Shown here: positions 15,791 through 24,013 of the stretch, piece after piece
Layout: every line of letters starts with the position of its first letter
Position numbering within the stretch: position 1 is the first letter of the stretch
Assembly (NCBI GenBank): GCA_963720775.1
Contig: CAVRGR010000006.1
Location: forward strand, 1 to 64,000
Length of the DNA: 64,000 nt
Reading direction: 5' to 3'
Source: JAENVT01 sp963720775
Lineage (GTDB): Bacteria; Actinomycetota; Acidimicrobiia; Acidimicrobiales; Ilumatobacteraceae
The notes under the pieces: generated by a model
What the model was told of the DNA's origin: nothing
What the model saw: the letters and a program-made list of their open reading frames with translations, nothing else
Database searches by the model: none
Position numbers and translations under genes: made by a program

Positions 15791-17713
15791 GTGGATAGCG
15801 ACCTTTTCCCTGAGCTGGCGGTCGAGCGCGACCATCTGGCCTTCGCCCGGCGGTGCCGCGACGCGATGATCGAGCGGTTCGGCGCGGTCGACCCAACGGC
15901 CTCGGCCGACGAGATCACCGCGGAGTATGTCGAAGTGACCGTCGCCGAAGCACTGGAAGACCTCCACAGCCCCGGCGCAGGCGACTTCTTCGGACGCATC
16001 ACCGACGAGCACCGCGACCGCTGGTACATCGGCCGGCGGCACATCGAGGACCAAGCGCACGATCCGGTGGTGGTTGATTGGCGGGCCCCGATCGCCGCGC
16101 CGTTCTATCGTGCGACGGGCGTCGATCCGTTGGGCCTCAGCCAACGGCGCCGGTTCACGATGGTGGAGGGCGATCTTTCCGCCTACCTAGACGAGCAACT
16201 CGATGACCCCGACTCGATGACAGCGACCGGCGTTCCCGACCCGGTACTGGCCGAGATCGGTGCAGCGCGCACGGGTGCGATGCGTGAGATCGTTGCCACG
16301 ATCCAGGCCGAGCAAGACGTCGTCATCCGTGCGCCGCTCGAGCAGTGTCTGGTCGTGCAAGGTGGACCGGGTACGGGGAAGACGGCCGTCGGGTTGCACC
16401 GTGCCGCTTACTTGCTGTTCGAGCATCGCCGTCGCCTGTCGCGCACTGGAGTGCTGGTCGTCGGTCCGAACTCGGTGTTCCTCGACTACATCGCCAACGT
16501 GCTGCCGTCGTTGGGTGAACGGCTGGTGCAGCAGCGAACAGCGCTCGACATCTGCGTGCCCAAGGTCGAGATCACTGGCCTCGACGACGATGCTGCGCGG
16601 CGATGGAAGGGTGCGCCTGAGATGCTCGATCGATTGGCGGGCGCGAGTGTTGGCCACGTCGTGCGACCCTCCGACGAGCTGCGGTTGCCGGTCGGGGCGC
16701 GCACGCTGGTGATCCCGGCCAAGGAGTTCTCTGGTTGGGTCGACGAGGCACTCGATGGAGTGACCCCGGTCAACCGCCGGCGCGAGGGGTTGAAGGGTCT
16801 GGTGCAGCGGGAGATGTTGCGGCGCACCGAGCGCGACGACGTGTGGGAACGTTCTCCGGAGCTGCGTGCGGCAGTGGCTCGGACATGGCCCACGCAGCAG
16901 GCGATCCGATTGGTCGACAAACTGCTTCCCGGGCCGTCGGGAAAGCGGCGGAAGTGGACCGTCGCCGATCAGTTCCTGGTCGACGAGGCCAACTCGTTGC
17001 TCAATGGCACACCGTTCACGTTCGGGCACGTCGTAGTCGACGAGGCCCAGGATCACTCGGCGGTCTCGTTGCGAGTGATCGGCCGGCGCAGCCCGCAGGG
17101 GTCGATGACGATCCTCGGCGACCTTGCCCAGTCCACCACCCCAGCGGGCCAGCAGGACTGGACCGAGGCACTCGGCCACATCCGCGCCCCGCACGCCGAG
17201 GTTGCCGTGCTGACCATCGGTTATCGGGTGCCTGGTCCGATCCTCGACGCGGCCAACCGCTTGCTGCCGTACACAGATGTCGCCAGTGAGCCGAGTCGAA
17301 GCGTGCGTGTGGAGGGAACGGCGCCAGTCGTTCGCCGCGTCGGACCGTCACAGTTGTTCGATGCTGTCGCCGCCGAGGTCCGCGACGTCCGCCACCGCCA
17401 CCACAACACCGGTGTCGTGGCCCCACTTCCGCTGCACGAGTCGATCCGTCTAGCCCTGGCGGATCACGGTCTGCGCATGGTGAATCACGTGCACGACCTC
17501 GCCCACGACGACGTACCCGTGTTCACCGCCGAGGCTGTGAAGGGCCTCGAGTTCGACGGGGTCGTTGTTGTCAACGCTCATCAGATCTTCGATGGCTCGG
17601 CCCTCGGCGCCCGACTGCTCTACGTAGCGATGACCCGCGCAGTCCAGGTGCTCCACCTGGTCGGCGACGAGGCTCCTCCACCACAACTGGAATTGGACGC
17701 CTCGGCCGTCTAG
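15791..17713 (+). CDS. HelD-like UvrD-family ATPase/helicase (RNA polymerase recycling factor type)
   Basis: A 640-residue superfamily 1 protein read from GTG at 15791; the frame is open further upstream, but that part overlaps mftA/mftB antisense. The N-terminal region WYIGRRHIEDQ...PVVVDWRAPIAAPFYRA is the hallmark of HelD proteins, which in Gram-positive bacteria dislodge stalled RNA polymerase. Walker A GGPGTGKTAVGLHRAAYLL is at about residue 191, VVVDEAQDHS near 415, and a C-terminal motif VAMTRAVQVLHLV resembles helicase motif VI. It lacks the long extra arms of larger HelD proteins. Role by homology: ATP-dependent recycling of RNA polymerase. Confidence 0.85.
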   Translation: MDSDLFPELAVERDHLAFARRCRDAMIERFGAVDPTASADEITAEYVEVTVAEALEDLHSPGAGDFFGRITDEHRDRWYIGRRHIEDQAHDPVVVDWRAPIAAPFYRATGVDPLGLSQRRRFTMVEGDLSAYLDEQLDDPDSMTATGVPDPVLAEIGAARTGAMREIVATIQAEQDVVIRAPLEQCLVVQGGPGTGKTAVGLHRAAYLLFEHRRRLSRTGVLVVGPNSVFLDYIANVLPSLGERLVQQRTALDICVPKVEITGLDDDAARRWKGAPEMLDRLAGASVGHVVRPSDELRLPVGARTLVIPAKEFSGWVDEALDGVTPVNRRREGLKGLVQREMLRRTERDDVWERSPELRAAVARTWPTQQAIRLVDKLLPGPSGKRRKWTVADQFLVDEANSLLNGTPFTFGHVVVDEAQDHSAVSLRVIGRRSPQGSMTILGDLAQSTTPAGQQDWTEALGHIRAPHAEVAVLTIGYRVPGPILDAANRLLPYTDVASEPSRSVRVEGTAPVVRRVGPSQLFDAVAAEVRDVRHRHHNTGVVAPLPLHESIRLALADHGLRMVNHVHDLAHDDVPVFTAEAVKGLEFDGVVVVNAHQIFDGSALGARLLYVAMTRAVQVLHLVGDEAPPPQLELDASAV

Positions 17714-17776
17714 GACTCGCCGGTTTGTTGGGCTGCAAGTCCCCGCACAGCCCACGAAGCCCCTCTGCGATCGAGT

Positions 17777-17818
17777 TGTGAAGCCACGGAACCATACGTG
17801 TCGTACTGTGGCTGCACA
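17777..17818. terminator. hairpin between convergent helD-like and GNAT genes
   Basis: Arms TGTG-a-AGCCAC (17777-17787) and GTGGCT-g-CACA (17808-17818) pair around a 20-base loop with one opposed A/G. The hairpin sits in the only space between two convergent genes, where a bidirectional terminator is expected. There is no long T run. Confidence 0.4.
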
Positions 17819-17820
17819 GT

Positions 17821-18408
17821 TCAGCTCGGCGCGATCGTGGCGGTCATCACGCAGTTCCCTTTACCCTTGGGCCGCTCATACGTGAAGCCCGCTTGCTCGT
17901 AGACGCTCCGAGTCAGGTTGTACAGGAACGACGACGAGATCTTCTTGCCCTCCGGGATGTCGTGCGGGTAGCCCTCGACGACGCCGCCGCCCGCCTGAGC
18001 GATCAGGTCGAGAGCGCCCCGCAGCGCAGCCACTGCGACCCCCTTGTGCCGGTAGGCCTTGTCCACGAAGATGCAGGTCAGCCGGTAGTCCGGAAGTTTG
18101 ACCAGACCTGCCTCGTAGTCCTTGCGGTGATGGATGCCGGGCAGCTCTTCCGGGCTGCCGTACTGGCACCATCCGACTGCGACGTCACCGTCGAAGACCA
18201 GTGCCGCGTGCGCTCGCGCTTGGTTGACAAGCCGCTCTTTCCGGGCCCGGCCGTTCTCCCCGTCGGGCTCCCTGGCGGCATCCTGCGGGTGGAACCAAAG
18301 GCACCAGCACCCGGGCGGGCCGAACGAGGCGTTGCCCTGTCGCTCGATGAGCCGAGCAAAGTCGTCCCAAGTGTCGGGCCCGAGCGGTTTGATGATGTAT
18401 TCGTTCAC
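17821..18408 (-). CDS. GNAT family N-acetyltransferase
   Basis: A 195-residue acetyltransferase from a GTG start giving VNEYIIKPLGPDTWDDFARL. The acetyl-CoA site region is IFVDKAYRHKGVAVAALRGA, a form of the RxxGxG/A loop, and the domain ends FLYNLTRSVYEQAGFTYER. A cysteine-rich stretch PPGCWCLWFHPQDAAR near residue 30 is typical of a subset of these proteins. The frame stays open to 19527, but that part is antisense to the neighbouring gene and is rejected. Substrate unknown. Confidence 0.8.
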   Translation of the reverse strand: MNEYIIKPLGPDTWDDFARLIERQGNASFGPPGCWCLWFHPQDAAREPDGENGRARKERLVNQARAHAALVFDGDVAVGWCQYGSPEELPGIHHRKDYEAGLVKLPDYRLTCIFVDKAYRHKGVAVAALRGALDLIAQAGGGVVEGYPHDIPEGKKISSSFLYNLTRSVYEQAGFTYERPKGKGNCVMTATIAPS

Positions 18409-18518
18409 ATCGGCACCGTAGACAAGATCAGCCAACTTGTCGCTGCCAAGTTGCTGGAAGCGGTCGGACCGACAGAGCTCCGATTGGTGCCGGTCTGCCG
18501 ATGTGGTGATTTCGAGTG

Positions 18519-19436
18519 TCACACGGCGAAGACCGAGGCGCCGCGCAACACGTCGATGGCCAGATCCATCGAGCCCTCGACGTCGGCCGTGAGGTCGGTC
18601 GGGGCGATGCGTCGGGCAGCCAGCCGGCAGAACTCGACGGCGTCGGCGACGATGGTGACCGACGGTTCGCCGGCCTCGGCGCCGAGGCGCAGCGACTGGT
18701 TCCACACACCGCCGCCGCGGCCGGTCAACACGATCCGTGCGGTGTGCCCGCCGTCGTCGATCTTGCCGAGAATCATGCCCAACGGGATGGCTGCAACTGC
18801 GACATCGGTCATGAGGTGCAACCGGGCTGCGTCGAGCGGTGGGGCGCCACGACGCATCGCTCGGCACAGATCTTCGATGTGCGTCCACACCTCGAAGGTC
18901 CTCACCACGAGAACCGTTGAGATGCGCGTGTCGAGCATGTGGAACTTGATTCGACGGCGCATGGCCTCGACGTCGAGGCCGGCGATGTGGGCACACAGCT
19001 CGCCAGACACTTGCTGCCATCGGGCGACGGTCTCGGCGAAGTCGGCTCTCACGGATGCACGAACGGCGCCCTCGGTGAGGGCCAGGTGGTCGGCCTCGAC
19101 GCTCTCGTCGATCTCGTGCTCCCACAATCCGAGTTGGCGACCGAGGTAGAGATCGACCTCCACGAGGTGGGCAACGAGTTGCGTCACGCTCCACCCGTAC
19201 GGCTCGACGATTGCTCCACCGTCGGCCGTCGTCAACTCCGCAACGAACTCGCCGACCGTCTGCACGAAGGCTTCCGCAGGGTTTGCCTTGCGGCCTCCGC
19301 CCAGCGATTCGATGGGCTGCCCGCCAAGCCGTGCTCCTCGCGCCGCGGCGATGACGCCGTCGACGAGCGCGTCGGGAGGCCGGATGGCGACCGCGGCAGC
19401 GAGCAGGCCGAGGACCTCGTCGTCGGCATCGCTCAC
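18519..19436 (-). CDS. MDMPI/TIGR03083-like protein downstream of the sigma factor gene
   Basis: A 305-residue protein with a mycothiol-dependent maleylpyruvate isomerase (DinB-like) four-helix fold. GWSVTQLVAHLVEVD and TFEVWTHIEDLCRA carry the histidines and acidic residue that bind metal in this superfamily; the C-terminal third (RIVLTGRGGGVWN...VEFCRLAARRIAP) is the added alpha/beta domain. The first 35 residues, PPDALVDGVIAAARG, resemble the helix found in anti-sigma factors before the membrane segment, but no HxxxCxxC zinc motif or membrane helix is present. Its ATG overlaps the sigma factor stop (ATGA), so the two are co-translated. It is a clear paralogue of the protein at 20036-20908. 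Confidence 0.8.
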   Translation of the reverse strand: MSDADDEVLGLLAAAVAIRPPDALVDGVIAAARGARLGGQPIESLGGGRKANPAEAFVQTVGEFVAELTTADGGAIVEPYGWSVTQLVAHLVEVDLYLGRQLGLWEHEIDESVEADHLALTEGAVRASVRADFAETVARWQQVSGELCAHIAGLDVEAMRRRIKFHMLDTRISTVLVVRTFEVWTHIEDLCRAMRRGAPPLDAARLHLMTDVAVAAIPLGMILGKIDDGGHTARIVLTGRGGGVWNQSLRLGAEAGEPSVTIVADAVEFCRLAARRIAPTDLTADVEGSMDLAIDVLRGASVFAV

Positions 19437-20023
19437 GCGAGACCCTCGAGAAGCACGGCGAGCTTGCTGAGCCCCAGTCGAAGCCGCGACTTGGCGGTGC
19501 CTTCAGGGATGCTGAGGCGTTCGGCAACTTGACGGAACGTGCAGCCGCCGAAGTACGCGAGCATCACGGCTTCACGTTGTTGCTCGGGCAACGACGAGAC
19601 GGCGGCACGAACCCGTTCCGCCGTTTGCGAGCGGTCGAAGTCGTCACCGATCTCGAACAGATCGAGGTTGGTTGCGTCGCTGCCGACCCGGTCTTCGCGT
19701 GCGGAGCGGCGCGAGTTGCGACGTACTTCATCAACGGCACGACGATGGGTCAGGGCACCGAGGAAGGCGCGCAGGGTGCCGCGTTCGGCATCGAATCGAT
19801 CGGGGTTTTGCCAGATGTAGACGAACACCTCTTGGGTGATCTCCTCGGCATGAGCGGTCGATGATGTGACCCGTCGGGCAAGCCCGTAGACCATCGGTGA
19901 GTACCGCTCGTAGATCGTTTGCAGGGCCCTGTCGTCGCCCACCGCCATCCGCGCCACCAGGCTGACATCGGTCGGACCGGCCGGCGACACGGCTTTCACC
20001 GAGCGAACGATAGTCATCGTCAT
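19433..20023 (-). CDS. ECF RNA polymerase sigma factor (SigK-like)
   Basis: A 196-residue group 4 sigma factor. Region 2 runs from ALQTIYERYSPMVYGLARRV to EVFVYIWQNPDRFD, and region 4 from SSLPEQQREAVMLAYFGGCT to VAERLSIPEGTAKSRLRLGL. It lacks regions 1.1 and 3. It sits between two paralogous MDMPI-fold genes: 12 bases after one, overlapping the next. That position is where the anti-sigma factor of an ECF gene normally lies, so one or both neighbours may control it; no ordinary RskA or zinc anti-sigma gene is present. Confidence 0.92.
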   Translation of the reverse strand: MTMTIVRSVKAVSPAGPTDVSLVARMAVGDDRALQTIYERYSPMVYGLARRVTSSTAHAEEITQEVFVYIWQNPDRFDAERGTLRAFLGALTHRRAVDEVRRNSRRSAREDRVGSDATNLDLFEIGDDFDRSQTAERVRAAVSSLPEQQREAVMLAYFGGCTFRQVAERLSIPEGTAKSRLRLGLSKLAVLLEGLA

Positions 20024-20035
20024 CTTGTGCCTCCG

Positions 20036-20908
20036 TCAGTCGAGTGCCAGGTCGGCGAGCGCTGTGAGGGTGCCGCTCGCGACCGTTCTGTCGCCACCTA
20101 TCTCCGCGTGCAGATCGCCAACCGAGATCCGGTTGGCGACCCGCCGGCAGAAGGCCACGGAGTCGACCGCGATCTCGGCCAACTCGTCGCCGTTCGCCGG
20201 CCACACCCCGCCGCCGGCGCCTGTCAACACGATTCGGATCCGGTCGTCGCCGACCAGGCGTACGAGTGGCATGACTGCTCGCGTCATCAGCCACAACCGT
20301 TCCGGGTCTGGCTCGACGCGGTCGAGCCCGACGGCGCGGCGCAGATCGTTGTCGTGGGTCCACAGCTCGAACACTCGGCCGAGCAGCAAGAACCTGACGT
20401 CGGCGGTCACGGACCCGAATCGGGCGGGCTTCGACAGACCGTCATCGTCGAGCGACGCGAGGTGATCGGTGACCACCGCCGTGGAGTGGGCGAACTGGGC
20501 CGCTGCCTGCGCCGGGGTCGAGGCTTCCGCTGCAGCGATGGCGGGGCGAGTGACCTCGATGTGATCCGTCGATTCGCCAAGGGGTGTCCCGGTTTCGCCG
20601 ACGCCGAGTTCGGCAGCCATCGCCAACTGCGTGCCGACGAGATGGCCGACCAGTTGGCCGACCGTCAGCCCGTTGACCGCGGGTCGAGTCCAATCGTCGG
20701 CGACCAGCATGCCGAGCGTGCGTTGCACGTCGTCGACGGCTCGGCCGAACGCGGCAACCTCGTTGCCCTCCGGCGGTGGTTGCAGGGGAGCGGAGGGTCG
20801 GCTGGCGAGCGCCGCCCGCATCACGGCAGAACGATCGTTCGAAGGAGCCTGCTCAGTGAGCGATGCGAGGACCGCACCGATGTCTGGGGGAACGTGTTGT
20901 TCTGTCAC
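20036..20908 (-). CDS. MDMPI/TIGR03083-like protein upstream of the sigma factor gene
   Basis: A 290-residue paralogue of the 18519-19436 product, from a GTG start. Equivalent elements are NGLTVGQLVGHLVGTQ, FELWTHDNDLRRAVGL, RIVLTGAGGGVWPA and VAFCRRVANRISVGDL. The first 40 residues are again a helical segment (AVLASLTEQAPSNDRSAV). The retained histidines and aspartate support a metal- and thiol-binding fold. It is the first gene of the three-gene sigma unit and diverges from the alcohol dehydrogenase gene 130 bases away. Function unknown; a regulatory role toward the sigma factor is inferred only from position. Confidence 0.78.
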   Translation of the reverse strand: MTEQHVPPDIGAVLASLTEQAPSNDRSAVMRAALASRPSAPLQPPPEGNEVAAFGRAVDDVQRTLGMLVADDWTRPAVNGLTVGQLVGHLVGTQLAMAAELGVGETGTPLGESTDHIEVTRPAIAAAEASTPAQAAAQFAHSTAVVTDHLASLDDDGLSKPARFGSVTADVRFLLLGRVFELWTHDNDLRRAVGLDRVEPDPERLWLMTRAVMPLVRLVGDDRIRIVLTGAGGGVWPANGDELAEIAVDSVAFCRRVANRISVGDLHAEIGGDRTVASGTLTALADLALD

Positions 20909-21038
20909 GGGAGTTCTTTCTGGATGTGGCCAGGGTATTCGCCGCCGATCGCCTCGTGGATCACCGAGGATGCCGGATCTTGTCGCGGATCATCGGGGCA
21001 CTATCGTCGCTGGCACAACAGGACACGGGGGTTCAACT

Positions 21039-22163
21039 GTGAAGACGAAGGCTGCGATTCTGTGGGAACGACACACGCCGTGGAGCGTCGAAGACATCGA
21101 GCTCGACCCGCCGAGAACGGGCGAGGTGCTCGTCAAGCTGGCGGCCAGCGGGATGTGCCACAGTGACGAGCACCTGGTCACAGGTGATCTCGCGGGAGCA
21201 ACCGCAGAACCGCCTTGCATCGGCGGGCACGAGGGTGCCGGTGTGGTGTTGGAGGTCGGCCCCGGGGTCTTCTCCCTCGCGGCGGGTGACCACGTCGTCT
21301 TCGGCTTCATTCCCGCATGCGGCCGCTGCCCGAGCTGCGCGTCGGGGCACAGCAACCTCTGCGACCTCGGTGCCCTCAGTCCACTCGGCATGCAGTTCTC
21401 CGACGGGACGAGTCGCCATCATGCTCAGGGTCAAGACCTGCGGCTCGCCATCGGCGTTCTCGGTACGTTCGCTCACCACACCGTCGTCAACGAGGCGAGC
21501 TGCATCAAGATCGACAGAGAGATCCCCCTCGACCGCGCCTGTCTCATGGGTTGCGGTGTCGTCACCGGCTGGGGCTCCGCCGTCTACGCCGCGGGCGTCG
21601 AGCCCGGCGACACGGTCGCTGTCGTCGGTGTCGGGGGCATCGGTGCGAATGCCGTGCAGGGCGCGCGGTTGGCCGGGGCGCGGGTGATCGCGGCGATCGA
21701 TCCGGTGGAGTTCAAGCGGGAGAAGGCGATGGAGTTCGGCGCCACGCACACGCATGCGTCGATCGACGAGGCGCTGGGCGCAATGTCCGTGACCACCTGG
21801 GATCGTGGCTTCGACAAGGTGATCATGACGATGGGCGTCGGCAACGGCGATGCACTCGGGCAGGCCTTCTGGTTGGGTGGCAAGCGCAGCAAGATCGTCG
21901 TCACCAACATCCATCCCACGGCCGAGGCTTCAATCGCTGTGCCGGCGGCTTTCCTCACCTTCTTCGAGAAGCAGTTGATCGGGTCGCTGTTCGGTTCGGC
22001 GAATCCCCGGCGTGACATCCCGAAGTTGCTCGAGCTCTACACCCAGGGCCAACTCGACCTCGACGGCCTGGTCACCCGCACCTACCCGCTCGAAGGGATC
22101 AACGACGGATATGCCGACATGTACGCCGGCAAGAACATCCGTGGCGTGCTGGTGTACGAGTGA
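21039..22163 (+). CDS. NDMA-dependent (mycofactocin-associated) zinc alcohol dehydrogenase
   Basis: A 374-residue medium-chain zinc dehydrogenase, start GTG five bases after a GGGGG Shine-Dalgarno. Catalytic zinc ligands are Cys40 (GMCHSDEH) and His64-Glu65 (GGHEGAG); structural zinc cysteines are 94, 97, 100 and 108. VGVGGIGANAVQGARLAGA is the nucleotide-binding loop. The opening MKTKAAILWERHTPWSVEDI is that of the NDMA-dependent family (TIGR03989), whose members keep NAD bound and need an external carrier, thought to be mycofactocin. The mft operon 5.3 kb away fits. It is packed with a MoxR ATPase and a VWA gene. The open frame upstream of GTG is antisense to the sigma unit. Confidence 0.92.
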   Translation: MKTKAAILWERHTPWSVEDIELDPPRTGEVLVKLAASGMCHSDEHLVTGDLAGATAEPPCIGGHEGAGVVLEVGPGVFSLAAGDHVVFGFIPACGRCPSCASGHSNLCDLGALSPLGMQFSDGTSRHHAQGQDLRLAIGVLGTFAHHTVVNEASCIKIDREIPLDRACLMGCGVVTGWGSAVYAAGVEPGDTVAVVGVGGIGANAVQGARLAGARVIAAIDPVEFKREKAMEFGATHTHASIDEALGAMSVTTWDRGFDKVIMTMGVGNGDALGQAFWLGGKRSKIVVTNIHPTAEASIAVPAAFLTFFEKQLIGSLFGSANPRRDIPKLLELYTQGQLDLDGLVTRTYPLEGINDGYADMYAGKNIRGVLVYE

Positions 22164-22166
22164 CCC

Positions 22167-23090
22167 ATGGCTGATGCCGCCACCTTGGTCGAGCGGGTGC
22201 TCGGCCGTGTGGTCGGTCGGGAGCGGGAGGTCGAACTGGTCGTCGCCGCGCTTGCCGCCGATCGACACGTGCTGCTCGAAGGCCCTCCCGGCACGGGCAA
22301 GAGCACGCTGCTACGCGCCGTCGCCGACGAGCTCGGCTTCGGCTTCGAGTTCGTCGAGGGCAACGCCGAGCTGACGCCGGCTCGACTGGTCGGTCACTTC
22401 GACCCGGCGCGAGTGCTGGCCGATGGGTACGACCCGGACGTGTTCGTCGACGGTCCACTCGTGTCGGCGATGCGCGACGGCTCGCTGCTGTACATCGAAG
22501 AGATCAACCGAATCCCCGAAGAGACACTCAACGTGCTCATCACCGTCATGAGTGAACGCGAGTTGCACGTGCCGCGCCTCGGGCGGGTCGTCGCCGAACC
22601 CGGCTTCCGGCTCGTCGCGGCCATGAATCCTTTCGACGCCGTCGGCACAGCCAGGATCAGCAGCGCCGTGTACGACCGCGTGTGCCGGCTATCGGTCGAT
22701 TACCAGTCGGCAACCGACGAGGAGGCCATCGTCGCCAAGCTGGTCGAGCCGACGCCCGACCTGCACTGGCTGGCCAAGGTCGTGCAGGTCGTTCGCTCGA
22801 CCCGCACTCATCCCGACGTTCGCATCGGTTCCTCGGTGCGTGGGGCCATCGACGTTGCCGCGGTTGCAGCTTCGCTGGCTCCGCTGCGGCACTCGTCGGC
22901 CACCGCGTTCGACGTCGGGCTCGACAGTGCAATCGTCGCCCTGTCCGGCCGGCTTCGGCTGCGCGACGGTGTGTTGCGCAGCGCCGAATCGGTGGTGACC
23001 GAACTGTGGAACGAGGTGTTCTCGGAGCACGACCCCGGGTCGCCGGGAAAAGCGACCGCCCCACACGGGGCGCCGGACCCAACCACCTAG
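22167..23090 (+). CDS. MoxR-family AAA+ ATPase
   Basis: A 307-residue AAA+ ATPase of the MoxR/NorQ type. Walker A GPPGTGKST lies at 39-47, Walker B LLYIEEINRIP near 110, and AAMNPFDAVGTARIS contains sensor 1. MoxR proteins act with VWA-domain partners to insert cofactors into or activate enzymes, originally methanol dehydrogenase. It begins only three bases after the alcohol dehydrogenase stop and is followed by a VWA gene, which makes the dehydrogenase its likely client. Confidence 0.9.
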   Translation: MADAATLVERVLGRVVGREREVELVVAALAADRHVLLEGPPGTGKSTLLRAVADELGFGFEFVEGNAELTPARLVGHFDPARVLADGYDPDVFVDGPLVSAMRDGSLLYIEEINRIPEETLNVLITVMSERELHVPRLGRVVAEPGFRLVAAMNPFDAVGTARISSAVYDRVCRLSVDYQSATDEEAIVAKLVEPTPDLHWLAKVVQVVRSTRTHPDVRIGSSVRGAIDVAAVAASLAPLRHSSATAFDVGLDSAIVALSGRLRLRDGVLRSAESVVTELWNEVFSEHDPGSPGKATAPHGAPDPTT

Positions 23091-23119
23091 CCCGCGAGGG
23101 CGCCGATGCAGACGCGGCG

Positions 23120-24013
23120 ATGGCCGAGTCGCGGCGGCGCACCTCTTCACGGCGCGAGCTTGCTCGCAATCCGCGTTTCGAACAGATCTCACCGGAGGTG
23201 GGCGAGCTGGACGAAGCCGCCGTCGAGACCGGATTGCTCGACGACGCCGACGGGACGCTCGCTCTGCTGGCCGAGCTGATCGGGGCGACCGACCAGCGTC
23301 TCCGCGAACTGGCTCGGCGGCTCGCCGGGCGGCTGTTCCTCGACCTCGCCCGGCGTGGTCCGTCGGCGCGCCGCGGCGTGGGCAAGATCATTGAGCAGCC
23401 CTACCGGCCGGATGGGGGCGACCTCGACTTCGACGCCAGTTTCGATGCCATAGCCGAGGCCGCGGCCGGACACATCGCCATCGACGTCGAGCGTTTGCGG
23501 CTGCGGTCGTGGAGCACCCCCGACACAGCACTGTGTCTCGTGCTCGATCGCAGCGGTTCGATGGGCGGAAAGCCGCTGGCGACTGCGGCGACAGCTGCCG
23601 CAGCGGTTGCTCTGCGCAACCCGAACAGCTACAGCGTGTTGGCGTTCGGCAGAGACATCGTTGCAATCAAGAGCCAGACGGGACAGATGTCGAACGAACG
23701 GGTGGTAACCAACGTGTTGTCGCTCCGCGGCCACGGCACCACTGATCTGGCGGGTGCTCTGCGAGCTGCGGCGCAGCAGTTGGGCCGCAGTCGTGCGGCA
23801 CGGAAGATCACCATCGTGCTCAGCGATTGTCGGGCCACGGTCGAAGGCGACGTTGCCGCCGCCGCTGCGGCGCTGCCCGAGATCGTCGTGATCGCTCCAG
23901 CGCAGGACTGCGACGAGGCGGTCAGCTTCGCGGCAGCGTGCGGTGCCCGGCTCGCAACCGTTGACGGACCCTCTGGTGTGGTCGAGGCCTTGGCAGCCGT
24001 TCTGGAAGGTTGA
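23120..24013 (+). CDS. VWA domain protein, partner of the MoxR ATPase
   Basis: A 297-residue protein with a helical N-terminal half and a von Willebrand A domain after residue 135. The MIDAS metal site DRSGS is at residues 143-147, and GTTDLAGAL supplies the later threonine. The start is the ATG giving MAESRRRTSSRREL, 29 bases after the moxR stop; the frame is open upstream but overlaps moxR. Pairs of MoxR ATPase and VWA protein act as substrate-binding adaptor and motor. It is convergent with the LCP gene, the two stop codons being directly adjacent. Confidence 0.88.
   Translation: MAESRRRTSSRRELARNPRFEQISPEVGELDEAAVETGLLDDADGTLALLAELIGATDQRLRELARRLAGRLFLDLARRGPSARRGVGKIIEQPYRPDGGDLDFDASFDAIAEAAAGHIAIDVERLRLRSWSTPDTALCLVLDRSGSMGGKPLATAATAAAAVALRNPNSYSVLAFGRDIVAIKSQTGQMSNERVVTNVLSLRGHGTTDLAGALRAAAQQLGRSRAARKITIVLSDCRATVEGDVAAAAAALPEIVVIAPAQDCDEAVSFAAACGARLATVDGPSGVVEALAAVLEG

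Noticed and set aside
18409..19527. Extension of the GNAT frame to 568 codons
   Set aside because: It is out of frame over the MDMPI gene on the same strand and is Arg-rich without similarity.
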